From the NCBI GenBank assembly GCA_017847835.1, contig JAGASH010000002.1, positions 62,001 through 126,000 of the forward strand: a stretch of 64,000 nt of DNA, read 5' to 3'. A program made the translations under genes and the position numbers. The stretch's first letter is position 1; every line of letters begins with the position of its first letter. The notes beneath the pieces are model-generated. The model was given only the letters and a program-made list of their open reading frames with translations, was not told where the DNA came from and did no database searches. This DNA is from Oscillospiraceae bacterium (GTDB lineage: Bacteria; Bacillota; Clostridia; Oscillospirales; Ruminococcaceae). Below are positions 8,922 to 16,963 of this stretch, piece by piece.

Positions 8922-9349
8922 GAGGTAGTTTGAGGGTGATTTTTCCGGTAAGCCAGAAAACTCTCGAGAATAATCGCGGCGGCGGCCTGGTCGAGAACCT
9001 CCTTGCGCTTTTTGCCGCGACGGTTGTTCTCGTTCATAATGTTGATTGCGGAAACGGTCGTTGAGCGCTCGTCCCACATCTCGACAGGCAGATTTGTGAG
9101 CTCTTTGAGCTTTTCGGCAAACGTGCGGCATTTCTCGGAGCGCTCGCCGCGAGTGCCGTTCATATTCACGGGGTCGCCGACAACCAGCATTTCCGCTTTG
9201 TTTTCAAGGGCAAGCTGCGCGACTTTTTCGGCGCATTTGTCAAAATTCTTCTCAAAAACGGTCGCAAGCGGTGAAGCGAGAATTTCTCCCTTGTCGCACA
9301 TCGCAAGACCTGTTCTGCTGTCGCCGAAATCAACTGCCATAATCTTCAT
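8918..9349 (-). CDS. ruvX: Putative pre-16S rRNA nuclease / Holliday junction resolvase-like protein
   Basis: A 143-residue YqgF/RuvX family RNase H-fold nuclease. Seen are the first catalytic Asp in MAVDFGDSRTG, the LVVGDPVNMNGTRG loop, DERSTTVSA, and the last Asp in LDQAAAAIIL. In E. coli the family member processes the 5' end of 16S rRNA; it was earlier proposed as a resolvase. The ATG at 9349 (MKIMAVDFG) has AAGGAGGA at ideal distance; a longer frame starting at 9370 would run through this site. It is transcribed alone from the promoter at 9380-9408. Confidence 0.92.
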   Translation of the reverse strand: MKIMAVDFGDSRTGLAMCDKGEILASPLATVFEKNFDKCAEKVAQLALENKAEMLVVGDPVNMNGTRGERSEKCRTFAEKLKELTNLPVEMWDERSTTVSAINIMNENNRRGKKRKEVLDQAAAAIILESFLAYRKNHPQTTS

Positions 9350-9379
9350 AAATATATCCTCCTTGGGCACACTTATTTT

Positions 9380-9408
9380 ATTATAGCAGAACAGTCCGTG
9401 TTTGTCAA
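9380..9408 (-). promoter_or_regulatory. Promoter of ruvX
   Basis: TTGACA (9403-9408), 17 nt, TATAAT (9380-9385) on the minus strand, about 30 nt from the start codon. Confidence 0.8.
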
Positions 9409-9430
9409 GAAAAAATTTTCCTCAAACCAC

Positions 9431-9459
9431 TTGCAAAAGGACAGATGTTGTGCTATAAT
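9431..9459 (+). promoter_or_regulatory. Promoter of the M50 protease - scpAB operon
   Basis: TTGCAA (9431-9436), 17 nt, TATAAT (9454-9459). The -35 is preceded by ACCAC. Confidence 0.75.
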
Positions 9460-9513
9460 AAGTAGTGTATATCAAAATGTACTTGTTGCATTTTAGTTTG
9501 ACAGGAGGCAGTT

Positions 9514-10197
9514 TTGAGAGGCCCGTTATTTTATCTTATCGATTTCTTCAGAGGCGTTCAGCCGATTGAGATGTTTATTGTCTCGGTTTTCGGTGTGCTT
9601 GCGTTTTTGTTTATCTGTATCCCTATACACGAGTGCGCGCACGCGTTTGTCGCAAAGCAGCTCGGCGACGACACAGCGGAGCGCAAGGGCAGACTTACGC
9701 TCAATCCATTCGCACATATCGATACGCTTGGTATGATTATGATGTTCGTGTGCAGTATCGGTTGGGCAAAACCCACTCCCGTTGACCTGCGACGCTGCAC
9801 AAAAGTGAAGATAAGAACGGCAAATGTGCTGGTTTCGGCGGCAGGCCCGCTTTCAAACCTTATTATGTCGTTTATCTTTATGATAATTTTCAGGCTTATT
9901 GTTGTGTTCGGCAGCGGAAGCATTATGGCGCAGGTTGCGTTGATTGTGTACTACATCGCAAATCTTAACGCGTTTCTTGCCGTGTTCAACCTTATCCCTG
10001 TGCCGCCGTTTGACGGATATCACATTCTCGCAAGTTTTCTTCCCGCAAAGGCGCTTGCATTTATGGAGCGAAACGGGCAGATTATCCATCTCGTGCTGCT
10101 GATTTTGCTTGTGTCGGGATATGCGGGAATCCCGATAAGCTGGCTGTCAAACAAGATTATGGAGTTTTTCGGGTTTGCCACAAGCTTTATCAGGTAA
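9514..10197 (+). CDS. Site-2 protease family membrane metalloprotease (M50)
   Basis: A 227-residue polytopic protein with the zinc motif HECAH in the first membrane segment (IPIHECAHAFVAKQLGDDTA) and the second metal/active site NLIPVPPFDGYHIL. This is the small, PDZ-less YwhC/M50 type often found next to scpA in Firmicutes. The start is a TTG at 9514 with AGGAGG six bases upstream; the next ATG (9571) has no ribosome site and would cut into the first membrane segment. Its stop lies 4 bp before scpA. The substrate is unknown. Confidence 0.88.
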   Translation: MRGPLFYLIDFFRGVQPIEMFIVSVFGVLAFLFICIPIHECAHAFVAKQLGDDTAERKGRLTLNPFAHIDTLGMIMMFVCSIGWAKPTPVDLRRCTKVKIRTANVLVSAAGPLSNLIMSFIFMIIFRLIVVFGSGSIMAQVALIVYYIANLNAFLAVFNLIPVPPFDGYHILASFLPAKALAFMERNGQIIHLVLLILLVSGYAGIPISWLSNKIMEFFGFATSFIR

Positions 10198-10201
10198 AAC
10201 A

Positions 10202-10933
10202 ATGACCGAACTTAATTTCAAACTTGAAAACCTTGAATTTGAAGGTCCGCTCGACCTTATGCTTCTGCTGATACAAAAGCACAAGCTGAACATTCAGGAC
10301 ATCGAAATCACGGTGCTTCTCGACCAGTTTTTGCTGTATCTCGAGCGAATGACCGAGGCGGACATCGAGGTTACCGCGGAGTTTCTTGACGCGGCGGCTC
10401 GGCTTGTGCTGATAAAATCGGCGGCGCTTCTTCCGCGCGACGAAGCCGAGAAGATGAAAAAAGAGCTTCAGGGCGCGCTTATCGAGTATGCGCTCTGCAA
10501 GACAATGGCAGAAAAGCTGAAAAAGCGCTGGATAGGCGACGCGGTTTACGTCAGACAGCCGATTGAGCTTGAAATCGATGCGTCTTATCACGGCACACAT
10601 CAGCCCGAGGAAATTCCGTTTGCTTACAGCGCGGTTTCAAAGCGCGCGAAAATCAAGTCCGAAAGTCCGCGCTCGCTTGCGCCGATTGTCGCAAAGAGCT
10701 ATGTCACGGTGTACACGGGAGTTGTGATTGTGCTGAAAAGTCTGCTTTCGCGGCAGAAGGTCACGCTCGCTGAGATTTACCGGGGACGTCCGCGCTCGTA
10801 CAGAGTTTCAATATTTCTCGCGGTGCTGGAGCTGTCAAAAGCGGGAAGAATTGTCATCTCCGAGGACGGCGAAAGCGTGTCGCTTCGTGAGCAAAACGCT
10901 CCGAGAACCGATAAAAGGCAGGTGCATTTATGA
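10202..10933 (+). CDS. scpA: Segregation and condensation protein A
   Basis: A 243-residue kleisin that links the SMC ATPase heads and recruits ScpB for chromosome condensation and segregation. The family opening FEGPLDLMLLLIQKHKLNI is seen, followed by the helical N domain that binds SMC and a C-terminal winged helix. The frame is open from 10175, but the ATG at 10202 aligns with family starts. Its end overlaps scpB (ATGA), so the two are translationally coupled. Confidence 0.95.
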   Translation: MTELNFKLENLEFEGPLDLMLLLIQKHKLNIQDIEITVLLDQFLLYLERMTEADIEVTAEFLDAAARLVLIKSAALLPRDEAEKMKKELQGALIEYALCKTMAEKLKKRWIGDAVYVRQPIELEIDASYHGTHQPEEIPFAYSAVSKRAKIKSESPRSLAPIVAKSYVTVYTGVVIVLKSLLSRQKVTLAEIYRGRPRSYRVSIFLAVLELSKAGRIVISEDGESVSLREQNAPRTDKRQVHL

Positions 10934-11511
10934 AATTCAGCGAGAGAATGGCGGCGGTTGAAGCCGTGCTTTTTGCGTCGGGAGAACCGATTGAGCTTGA
11001 AAAACTTGCGGCTGCCTGCGAAATGGATAAAGAGGAAGCACTCCGCATTATAGAGCGCCTGAACGACCGCTATAAGGAGCAGGACAGCGCGTTTGAGATA
11101 GGAAAGCTCGGCGGGAGCTTTCAGATGATGACGAAAGCGCAGTTCGCGCGATACATAAAGGCTGCTGCGGAAACGCGTAAGCAGGCTCCGCTCACTCAGG
11201 CGGCGCTTGAAGTGCTGGCGATTGTCGCGTACAATCAGCCCGTGACGAGAGGTTTTATCGACCAGGTTCGCGGAGTTGACAGCGGCGGCGTTGTCAAGAG
11301 CCTTACCGAGCGAAATTTGCTGGAGGAGCACGGACGTTTGAACGACGTTCCCGGCAGACCTATCGCTTACCGCACAACCGAGAATTTTCTGCGGTGCTTC
11401 GGGCTGAACGGTCTGGACGGTTTGCCGCCTATTCCGGGAAATGCAGACCAGATTGACTTTGACGAATACGAGGAAATGCTCTCGGAGAGCGACGAGCAGC
11501 CCGAGGATTGA
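10930..11511 (+). CDS. scpB: Segregation and condensation protein B
   Basis: A 193-residue protein with two winged-helix domains that dimerises and binds ScpA in the SMC complex. Family patterns include AVEAVLFASGEP near the N terminus and ALEVLAIVAYNQPVTRGFIDQVRGVDS in the second winged helix. The start overlaps scpA by four bases. An acidic tail (EEMLSESDEQPED) is typical. Confidence 0.95.
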   Translation: MKFSERMAAVEAVLFASGEPIELEKLAAACEMDKEEALRIIERLNDRYKEQDSAFEIGKLGGSFQMMTKAQFARYIKAAAETRKQAPLTQAALEVLAIVAYNQPVTRGFIDQVRGVDSGGVVKSLTERNLLEEHGRLNDVPGRPIAYRTTENFLRCFGLNGLDGLPPIPGNADQIDFDEYEEMLSESDEQPED

Positions 11512-11541
11512 GGATTTGCGATTTGCCGAGGGGGTGAGGCT

Positions 11542-12204
11542 TTGGGCTGGATAATTGCGGGCTCGATTTTTGTGTTTATTCTGCTGCTGACATTGGGCAG
11601 GGTGAAGATAATCTTCGACTATAAGGACGACGTTATTTTTAAAGTGAAATATATGTTTTTGCCGCTGGTGACAATTCCCGCGACAAAGCCGAAAAAGCAA
11701 AAGCCTCCCAAAAAGGAGAAAAAATCCAAGAAAAAAACCGAGGGTGAAGACGAAGAAGAAAAATCCGAGGACGAAAAGCCCGAAGAGAAAAAGCCGAAGA
11801 AAAAAATCTCGCTTGCGGATATTTTCGAGATATTGAAGCTCGTGCTTGACAGTCTCGGAAAGCCGCTGAAAAGGATACTCAAACGGACGATTTTCGCGCA
11901 TCTCGCGCTGAGGATAAGCGTCGGCGGAGAGGACGCGGCAAAAACCGCGATTAAGTTCGGCTTGGTGAATATGGCTGTCGGAAACGCGCTCGGCTGGCTG
12001 GATACGGCTTTCACGCTGAAAAAGCCCGATGATATCAACATCACCGCGGATTTTCAGAGCGAGGAAACCAAAATCGACTGCTACTGCGAAATCAGCCTTG
12101 TGGCTGCGGCAGCATTTGCGTTTTTGTTCACGTTTATCGGCAGGGCAATCAAGTATTATTTCACGCACAACCGCACAAGAGCGGCTATCAGAAATCTTGT
12201 TTAA
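11542..12204 (+). CDS. DUF2953 domain-containing protein (YtfI-like)
   Basis: A 220-residue protein with an N-terminal membrane segment (residues 2-18), a strongly charged Lys/Glu stretch (about 50-95) and a C-terminal domain with a hydrophobic segment near 185-205. DUF2953 proteins are found just upstream of ytfJ in spore formers, as here, which supports the assignment. The start is a TTG at 11542 following GAGGGGGTGAG; there is no suitable ATG. The function is unproven; a sporulation or spore envelope role is suggested by the neighbour. Confidence 0.75.
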   Translation: MGWIIAGSIFVFILLLTLGRVKIIFDYKDDVIFKVKYMFLPLVTIPATKPKKQKPPKKEKKSKKKTEGEDEEEKSEDEKPEEKKPKKKISLADIFEILKLVLDSLGKPLKRILKRTIFAHLALRISVGGEDAAKTAIKFGLVNMAVGNALGWLDTAFTLKKPDDINITADFQSEETKIDCYCEISLVAAAAFAFLFTFIGRAIKYYFTHNRTRAAIRNLV

Positions 12205-12261
12205 TACGGGAAATCCCGTTAAATAAAAGCATTTGTTTATAACCGAAAGGAGTTGTTTTAA

Positions 12262-12705
12262 ATGGCACATCCCGTTGAAGGCGTTATGGGTGTATCTATG
12301 GAAAAAATCCGCGAAATGGTGGACGTTGAAACGATAATCGGCGACCCGATTACCGCAGAGGGCGTTACAATTATCCCTGTTTCAAAGGTATCGTTCGGCT
12401 TTGCTTCGGGCGGAAGCGATCTTCCCACTCAGGCTGCCGAGAAATTCGCGGGCGGCTCCGGTGCGGGAGTTACCGTAAAGCCGGTTGCTTTCATTGTTAT
12501 CAAGCCCGACGGAAATGTCAGCCTTATGGAGCTCGGTGCAAAGGGCTCTCCGTTTGACGGAGTTATGGACGCTCTGCCCGGAATTGTCGAGAAAATCAAG
12601 GGCTTTATGGCTGAGAAGAAGGCGGCAAAGGCTGAGAAAAAGGCTCAGAAGGACGCTGAAAACACCGCAGAGGGTGAAACTCTTTCCGAGGAAAAGCCCG
12701 AGTAA
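12262..12705 (+). CDS. ytfJ: GerW family sporulation protein
   Basis: A 147-residue protein with the YtfJ/GerW signatures IGDPITAEGVTIIPVSKVSFGFASGGSD (split across residues 26-53) and a Gly-rich turn GGSGAGVTVKPVAF. B. subtilis GerW/YtfJ is a spore protein needed for proper germination with some nutrients. The C terminus is Lys/Ala/Glu rich (residues 115-147) and probably disordered. An AAAGGAG site precedes the ATG. It sits downstream of DUF2953 with a small inverted repeat (ACGGGA/TCCCGT at 12205-12220) between. Confidence 0.93.
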   Translation: MAHPVEGVMGVSMEKIREMVDVETIIGDPITAEGVTIIPVSKVSFGFASGGSDLPTQAAEKFAGGSGAGVTVKPVAFIVIKPDGNVSLMELGAKGSPFDGVMDALPGIVEKIKGFMAEKKAAKAEKKAQKDAENTAEGETLSEEKPE

Positions 12706-12738
12706 TTCGGAATAATTTCCCATAAAAAAGCAATACTA

Positions 12739-12762
12739 TCCGTTGAAAATACTTTTAACGGA
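12739..12762 (+). promoter_or_regulatory. Hairpin overlapping the ribosome site of the carboxypeptidase gene
   Basis: TCCGTT (12739-12744) pairs with AACGGA (12757-12762). The 3' arm contains the GGAG that would serve the ATG at 12774, so the hairpin could mask the Shine-Dalgarno site. Regulation is inferred only. Confidence 0.35.
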
Positions 12763-12773
12763 GAGTGCTTGCT

Positions 12774-13886
12774 ATGAAAAAATTGATTTCGGTTCTGCTT
12801 GCCGCAGCGCTGCTGTTTCCCGTGATTTCAACAAACGCGGGAGCGGTTTCCACGTCTGCGGTGAGTTCTTGTCTTATCGAAGCGGAAACCGGAGAGGTGC
12901 TGTTTGCGGAAAACGCCGACGAGCGCCGCGCAATGGCTTCCACAACCAAGATAATGACCGCAATTCTCACGATTGAGGCGGGCGACCTCGATAGGGAATT
13001 TACCGTGGATGAGTACGCGATTATGGTTGAGGGCACGTCGATGGGGCTCAAAAAAGGCGACAGGGTTTCGCGGCGGGACCTGCTGTACGGGATACTTCTG
13101 CCCTCGGGAAACGACGCGGCAAATGCGGCAGCGGTATCGGTTGCGGGAAGTATGTCGGCGTTTGTTGAGCTGATGAACGAAAAAGCGGCGGCGCTGAACC
13201 TCAAAAACACGCATTTTGTCACACCTTCTGGACTTGACGCGGACGGTCACTACACGACAGCTCGCGATTTGGCGGCTCTCGCGGCATACGCGATGAAAAA
13301 CGAGCTTTTCAGGGAGATTGTTTCCTGTCGCTCAAAGCAGCTTGAATACGGCAATCCGCCTTATCCGAGAACGCTGTACAATTCCAACAAAATGCTCACG
13401 AAATACGACGGCGCAATCGGCATAAAAACAGGCTTCACGGACAATGCGCGAAGATGTCTTGTTTCGGCTGCAGAACGCGACGGTGTGACGCTGATTGCCG
13501 TTACGCTGAACGACGGCGACGACTGGAACGACCACATCAAAATGCTGGATTACGGCTTTGAGCAGGTGAGCGCGTGCTCGCTGGATACAAGCTGTTCGGA
13601 AAAGGTAGCGGTTGCGGGAACGGGAAAAAGCGTGGGGGTTTTCGCCGAGGAGGCAACGCTTGCGCTGAATTCCGAAAACCGTGCAAAGCTTGAACGCGTC
13701 GTGCTTTTGCCGAGAATGGTTTACGGCAGCGTTAAAAGAGGCGACAAGCTCGGCTCAATCGAGTATCGGCTGAACGGGAAAACCGTGAAAACTGTCCCGC
13801 TCTATGCCGCGCAAACGGTTGACGAGGGCGCGAAAGAGCTGAACTTTTTCCAAAAAATACTTGGATTTTTCGGGATTTACGTTTGA
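12774..13886 (+). CDS. D-alanyl-D-alanine carboxypeptidase (peptidase S11, PBP5/DacF type)
   Basis: A 370-residue penicillin-binding protein that trims the terminal D-Ala of peptidoglycan pentapeptides outside the membrane. There is a signal peptide (residues 1-23), then the SxxK motif STTK, SGN in LLPSGNDAANA and KTG in IGIKTGFT. A C-terminal beta domain ends in an amphipathic anchor (LNFFQKILGFFGIYV). The ATG at 12774 is used; an in-frame TTG at 12765 is too close to the GGAG. Spore formers have several paralogs (DacA, DacB, DacF), and I cannot assign which this is. Confidence 0.92.
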   Translation: MKKLISVLLAAALLFPVISTNAGAVSTSAVSSCLIEAETGEVLFAENADERRAMASTTKIMTAILTIEAGDLDREFTVDEYAIMVEGTSMGLKKGDRVSRRDLLYGILLPSGNDAANAAAVSVAGSMSAFVELMNEKAAALNLKNTHFVTPSGLDADGHYTTARDLAALAAYAMKNELFREIVSCRSKQLEYGNPPYPRTLYNSNKMLTKYDGAIGIKTGFTDNARRCLVSAAERDGVTLIAVTLNDGDDWNDHIKMLDYGFEQVSACSLDTSCSEKVAVAGTGKSVGVFAEEATLALNSENRAKLERVVLLPRMVYGSVKRGDKLGSIEYRLNGKTVKTVPLYAAQTVDEGAKELNFFQKILGFFGIYV

Positions 13887-13902
13887 ACACAACGCGTCTG
13901 CA

Positions 13903-13928
13903 CCGCGCAGGAATTTTGCTCTGCGCGG
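13903..13928 (+). terminator. Hairpin after the carboxypeptidase gene
   Basis: CCGCGCAG (13903-13910) pairs perfectly with CTGCGCGG (13921-13928). A second small stem (CGC-TTTA-GCG) and ATTTTAT follow. The T run is poor, so termination may be partial. Confidence 0.5.
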
Positions 13929-13965
13929 CGCTTTAGCGCGATTTTATAAAGAAAAGGTACGGATT

Positions 13966-14721
13966 ATGGAAAAAATCAGAATACAGAAAATCATCGCGGA
14001 CAGCGGTTTTTGCTCCCGCAGAAAAGCCGAGGAGTACATCTCGGACGGCTTGGTACAGGTGAACGGAAGAAAGTGCTCGCTCGGCGATAAGGCAGACCCG
14101 CGAAATGATTTCATCACCGTTGACGGAAACGAGATTTCTCAGGAGCCCGTGGAAAAGCGCTACATAATGCTTAACAAGCCGCGCGGCTATGTCACGACAG
14201 CTTCCGATGAAAAGGGCAGAAAAACTGCCGTGGAGCTGCTCGAAGGCGTTTCCGAGCGCGTTTTTTCGGTCGGACGTCTTGACCGAAACTCCGAGGGACT
14301 GCTCCTTTTCACGAACGACGGGCAGTTTGCAAACGACATCACACACCCTTCAAAGCATATCGGAAAAACCTATCGCGTCACCGTTGACAGCGCCGTTACC
14401 GAGGAACAGCTCGCAAAGCTCTCGTCGGGAGTTGAGCTTGACGGCGGTGAAAAAACGCTTCCCTGTACGGTTGAGGTTTTGTCCGAGGAACCCGACAGAA
14501 CGGTTCTGCGAATTACAATCAAGCAGGGGCTCAACCGACAAATCAGAAGAATGTGCGACGCGCTCGGACTTACCGTGGGACGGCTTCGCAGAACGGCAAT
14601 CGGCGGTGTAAAGCTCGGAATGCTGAAGCCCGGAGAATGGCGCGACCTAACAAAGGACGAGCTGAGAAGGCTTCGCTCCGAAATCGGTCAGAAGCGTCCC
14701 CAGAGCCGCGGCAGACGTTGA
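13966..14721 (+). CDS. rRNA pseudouridine synthase, RsuA/RluB family
   Basis: A 251-residue enzyme converting uridine to pseudouridine in rRNA. It has an N-terminal S4 domain (KIIADSGFCSRRKAEEYISD), the catalytic Asp in GRLDRNSEGLLLFTND, and the LNRQIRRMCDALG motif. The basic C terminus is typical of RluB. The frame is open from 13861, but the ATG at 13966 follows AAAGGTACGGATT and aligns with the S4 domain start. The exact target position in rRNA is not known from sequence; RluB-like (23S rRNA) is the likely class in Firmicutes. Confidence 0.9.
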   Translation: MEKIRIQKIIADSGFCSRRKAEEYISDGLVQVNGRKCSLGDKADPRNDFITVDGNEISQEPVEKRYIMLNKPRGYVTTASDEKGRKTAVELLEGVSERVFSVGRLDRNSEGLLLFTNDGQFANDITHPSKHIGKTYRVTVDSAVTEEQLAKLSSGVELDGGEKTLPCTVEVLSEEPDRTVLRITIKQGLNRQIRRMCDALGLTVGRLRRTAIGGVKLGMLKPGEWRDLTKDELRRLRSEIGQKRPQSRGRR

Positions 14722-14735
14722 TTGAGAGGCAGACT

Positions 14736-15050
14736 ATGATTGAGATTTTACAGAACAAGGAAAACACCGAGAAAATCGAGTTCAACGCGCGCGACGGGGA
14801 AGAGGTCCTCGGAAAAATCGCGGGAGAGCTTGACGGAGAGGTTTTCGTTATCGATGAGCTGGAGTGCGATGATTTTTTCACGGACGGGCTGGTGCGCGCG
14901 ATTTTAAACCTGATGACGCTTCACGGCATTGACAAGGCAAAATTTGAGCTCCCGCACAAAACCGAACAGCTCAGAAAGCTCGGTTTTTTCGCGGAAAAGC
15001 CCGAAATGGACAGCATTGCCGCGTTTTTTGACAAGGGCTGCTGTCATTAA
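14736..15050 (+). CDS. Hypothetical protein (104 aa)
   Basis: A 104-residue soluble acidic protein starting MIEILQNKENTEKIEFNARD and ending in a Cys-Cys-His tail (DKGCCH). GAGAGGCAGACT precedes the ATG, 14 bp after the pseudouridine synthase stop, so it is probably in the same transcript. The pattern of short strands and helices (GEVFVIDELECDDFFTDGL, then LRKLGF) could fit a partial GNAT-like fold, but no catalytic motif is visible and I do not assign a function. Confidence 0.7.
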   Translation: MIEILQNKENTEKIEFNARDGEEVLGKIAGELDGEVFVIDELECDDFFTDGLVRAILNLMTLHGIDKAKFELPHKTEQLRKLGFFAEKPEMDSIAAFFDKGCCH

Positions 15051-15138
15051 CGGTTTTGTGCAAAATTTCCAAATTTTCGACGCGATTTACGTTGAAAATA
15101 CTGCATAAGGTAAAAAATATTTTTTCTCGAAAAAGTGC

Positions 15139-15167
15139 TTGTTATTTACAAGACAATGTAGTATAAT
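15139..15167 (+). promoter_or_regulatory. Promoter of the carboxyltransferase / OadA operon
   Basis: TTGTTA (15139-15144), 17 nt, TATAAT (15162-15167), about 60 nt upstream of the first start codon. The strong ribosome site TATGGAGGATAAAAA follows. Confidence 0.6.
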
Positions 15168-15226
15168 TAATGTGGAATAATTTGAGGCAAGAATTTGCCT
15201 ACTTAATTTTATATGGAGGATAAAAA

Positions 15227-16552
15227 ATGGCATTTTCAAAGACACTCGCCGAAATGGAACAGAGCGTTCCCGAAAGCGACGCGAGAAAACGGCTCGAAGC
15301 GTTTTTTGACGGCGGAGAGTTCACAGAGCTTGACAAATTTCTGTCCGCGGAGGGCGAGGTAAGCTCCGTTGTTACCGGTTTCGGCGACGTTGACGGCACT
15401 TCGGTTTACGTTTTCGCGCAGGACAGCTCCGTTAAGGGCGGCGCAGTAAACAAGAGCGCGGCTCGCAAAATCGCAAAGATTTATGAGCTTGCGGCTAAAT
15501 CCGGCGCTCCCGTTGTCGGCTTCTACGACTCAAAGGGCGGCGATATAAACGAGGGTATGGCGGTTCTTTCCGCTTACGGCGACATTATGAAGGCTTCGGC
15601 GGAGATTTCCGGCGTTGTTCCGCAGATTGCCGTTATCACGGGCGTTTGCGCAGGTTGTGCGGCTATGCTCGCGGAAATGGCTGACGTGACGATTATGAGC
15701 GAGGACGCAGAGCTGTTCCTCACTTCTCCGTTCAACACTCCCGACGGCAAGATTGAGGGTGCGGGAAAGGCTGCAAGCGCGGCTAAATCCGGTGTTGCGG
15801 ATATCGTTGCAAAGAATGCCGACGAGGCTGTTGCTGCTGCAAAGAAGCTTATTTCCGTTCTTCCCGAGAACAATATGGCTCTTGCGGGAAGCACCGGTTT
15901 TGAGGAGAACGACGCTCCCGTAAACGCTTCGCTCAAGGGCGAGAAGCTTGTTGAAGCGCTCGCTGACAAGGGCTCCGTAATCGAGCTCGGCGCAGGTTTC
16001 GGCAGCGCGGCTTATACCGCTCTCGCTTCCGTAAGATTTGGCTCTGTTGCTTTTGTTGCAACCGATAAGGCTGAAAAGCTGACCGCCGATGACGCTGCGA
16101 AAATCGCTCGTTTCGTTCAGCTTGCAGATGTTTTCTCAATCCCTGTTGTTACCGTTATCAGCACCGACGGCTTCGAGGGAAGCTCGGCTGCCGAGCTTTC
16201 GGGAAGCGTTCGTGAGTGCGCAAAGCTCGCTCAGGTTTACGCTACGGCAACTACCGCAAAGGTAAATCTGATTACAGGAAACGCTTTCGGCGCGGCTTAT
16301 GCGGCATTTGACGCTGCCGATATCTCCTACGCGTGGGAAAACGCGAAGATTGCTCCTATGAGCCCCGAGGCAGGAAAGGTATTTATGGGCGAGGAGCTCG
16401 TTGTAAATCCGTTTGCTGCGGCTTCCGAGGGTATGGTTGACGGTGTAATCGCTGCCGAGGACACCCGCGAGGCAATCGCTTCGGCACTGTGGATTTGCCA
16501 GAACAAGAGAGTTGCTTCTCCTGCGAGAAAGCGCCCGAATATTGCATTCTGA
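15227..16552 (+). CDS. Carboxyl transferase domain protein (biotin-dependent, 12S-like)
   Basis: A 441-residue protein with the crotonase-fold carboxyltransferase layout in two halves (about 1-210 and 225-441), such as VITGVCAGCAAMLAEMADVTIM in the N half and LITGNAFGAAYAAFDAADISYAWENAKIAPMSPE (about 360-394) in the C half. It is shorter and more diverged than typical MmdA/PccB (about 510). It sits directly before a biotin carrier and OadA, so it probably transfers carboxyl between an acyl-CoA and carboxybiotin. Codon use is that of a highly expressed gene. The acyl-CoA substrate is not known. Confidence 0.75.
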   Translation: MAFSKTLAEMEQSVPESDARKRLEAFFDGGEFTELDKFLSAEGEVSSVVTGFGDVDGTSVYVFAQDSSVKGGAVNKSAARKIAKIYELAAKSGAPVVGFYDSKGGDINEGMAVLSAYGDIMKASAEISGVVPQIAVITGVCAGCAAMLAEMADVTIMSEDAELFLTSPFNTPDGKIEGAGKAASAAKSGVADIVAKNADEAVAAAKKLISVLPENNMALAGSTGFEENDAPVNASLKGEKLVEALADKGSVIELGAGFGSAAYTALASVRFGSVAFVATDKAEKLTADDAAKIARFVQLADVFSIPVVTVISTDGFEGSSAAELSGSVRECAKLAQVYATATTAKVNLITGNAFGAAYAAFDAADISYAWENAKIAPMSPEAGKVFMGEELVVNPFAAASEGMVDGVIAAEDTREAIASALWICQNKRVASPARKRPNIAF

Positions 16553-16579
16553 TTATAAATAAGTAGAGAGGTATATAAA

Positions 16580-16939
16580 ATGAAGAATTACACAATCACC
16601 GTAAACGGCACTGCTTATGATGTTACCGTTGAAGAAAACGGCGCAGGCGCTTCTGCACCCGTTGCTGCTGCTCCCGCACCCAAGGCTGCCGCTCCCAAGA
16701 AGGCTGCTGCTCCTGCTGCTGCGGGCGGCGCTCCCATAAACGCTCCTATGAGAGGCACTATCGTTGACGTTAAGGTTAAGGTTGGCGATAAGGTTTCCAA
16801 CGGCACGGTTGTTGCTGTTCTCGAAGCAATGAAGATGGAAAACGATATCGTTTCCGACAAGGACGGCGTTGTTGCTGCTGTTCTCGTAAACAAGGGCGAC
16901 TCCGTTGAGACGGGCGCTCCCGTTGTTACTCTTAATTAA
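16580..16939 (+). CDS. Biotin carboxyl carrier subunit
   Basis: A 119-residue protein with a short N-terminal strand pair, an Ala/Pro/Lys-rich flexible linker (about residues 22-50) and a biotinyl domain with the biotinylation motif VLEAMKMEND (Lys near residue 84). It is the size and layout of the 1.3S subunit of transcarboxylase or the gamma/carrier part of decarboxylases. It lies 27 bp after the carboxyltransferase and 24 bp before the OadA gene with clear ribosome sites. Confidence 0.92.
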   Translation: MKNYTITVNGTAYDVTVEENGAGASAPVAAAPAPKAAAPKKAAAPAAAGGAPINAPMRGTIVDVKVKVGDKVSNGTVVAVLEAMKMENDIVSDKDGVVAAVLVNKGDSVETGAPVVTLN

Positions 16940-16963
16940 GAATACTTATAACAGGAGATAATT

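Noticed and set aside
10777-12270. 497-codon minus-strand frame across scpB and DUF2953
   Set aside because: Runs antisense to well supported genes with ribosome sites; the sequence is low complexity Phe/Leu/Arg/His rich, as expected for a shadow frame.
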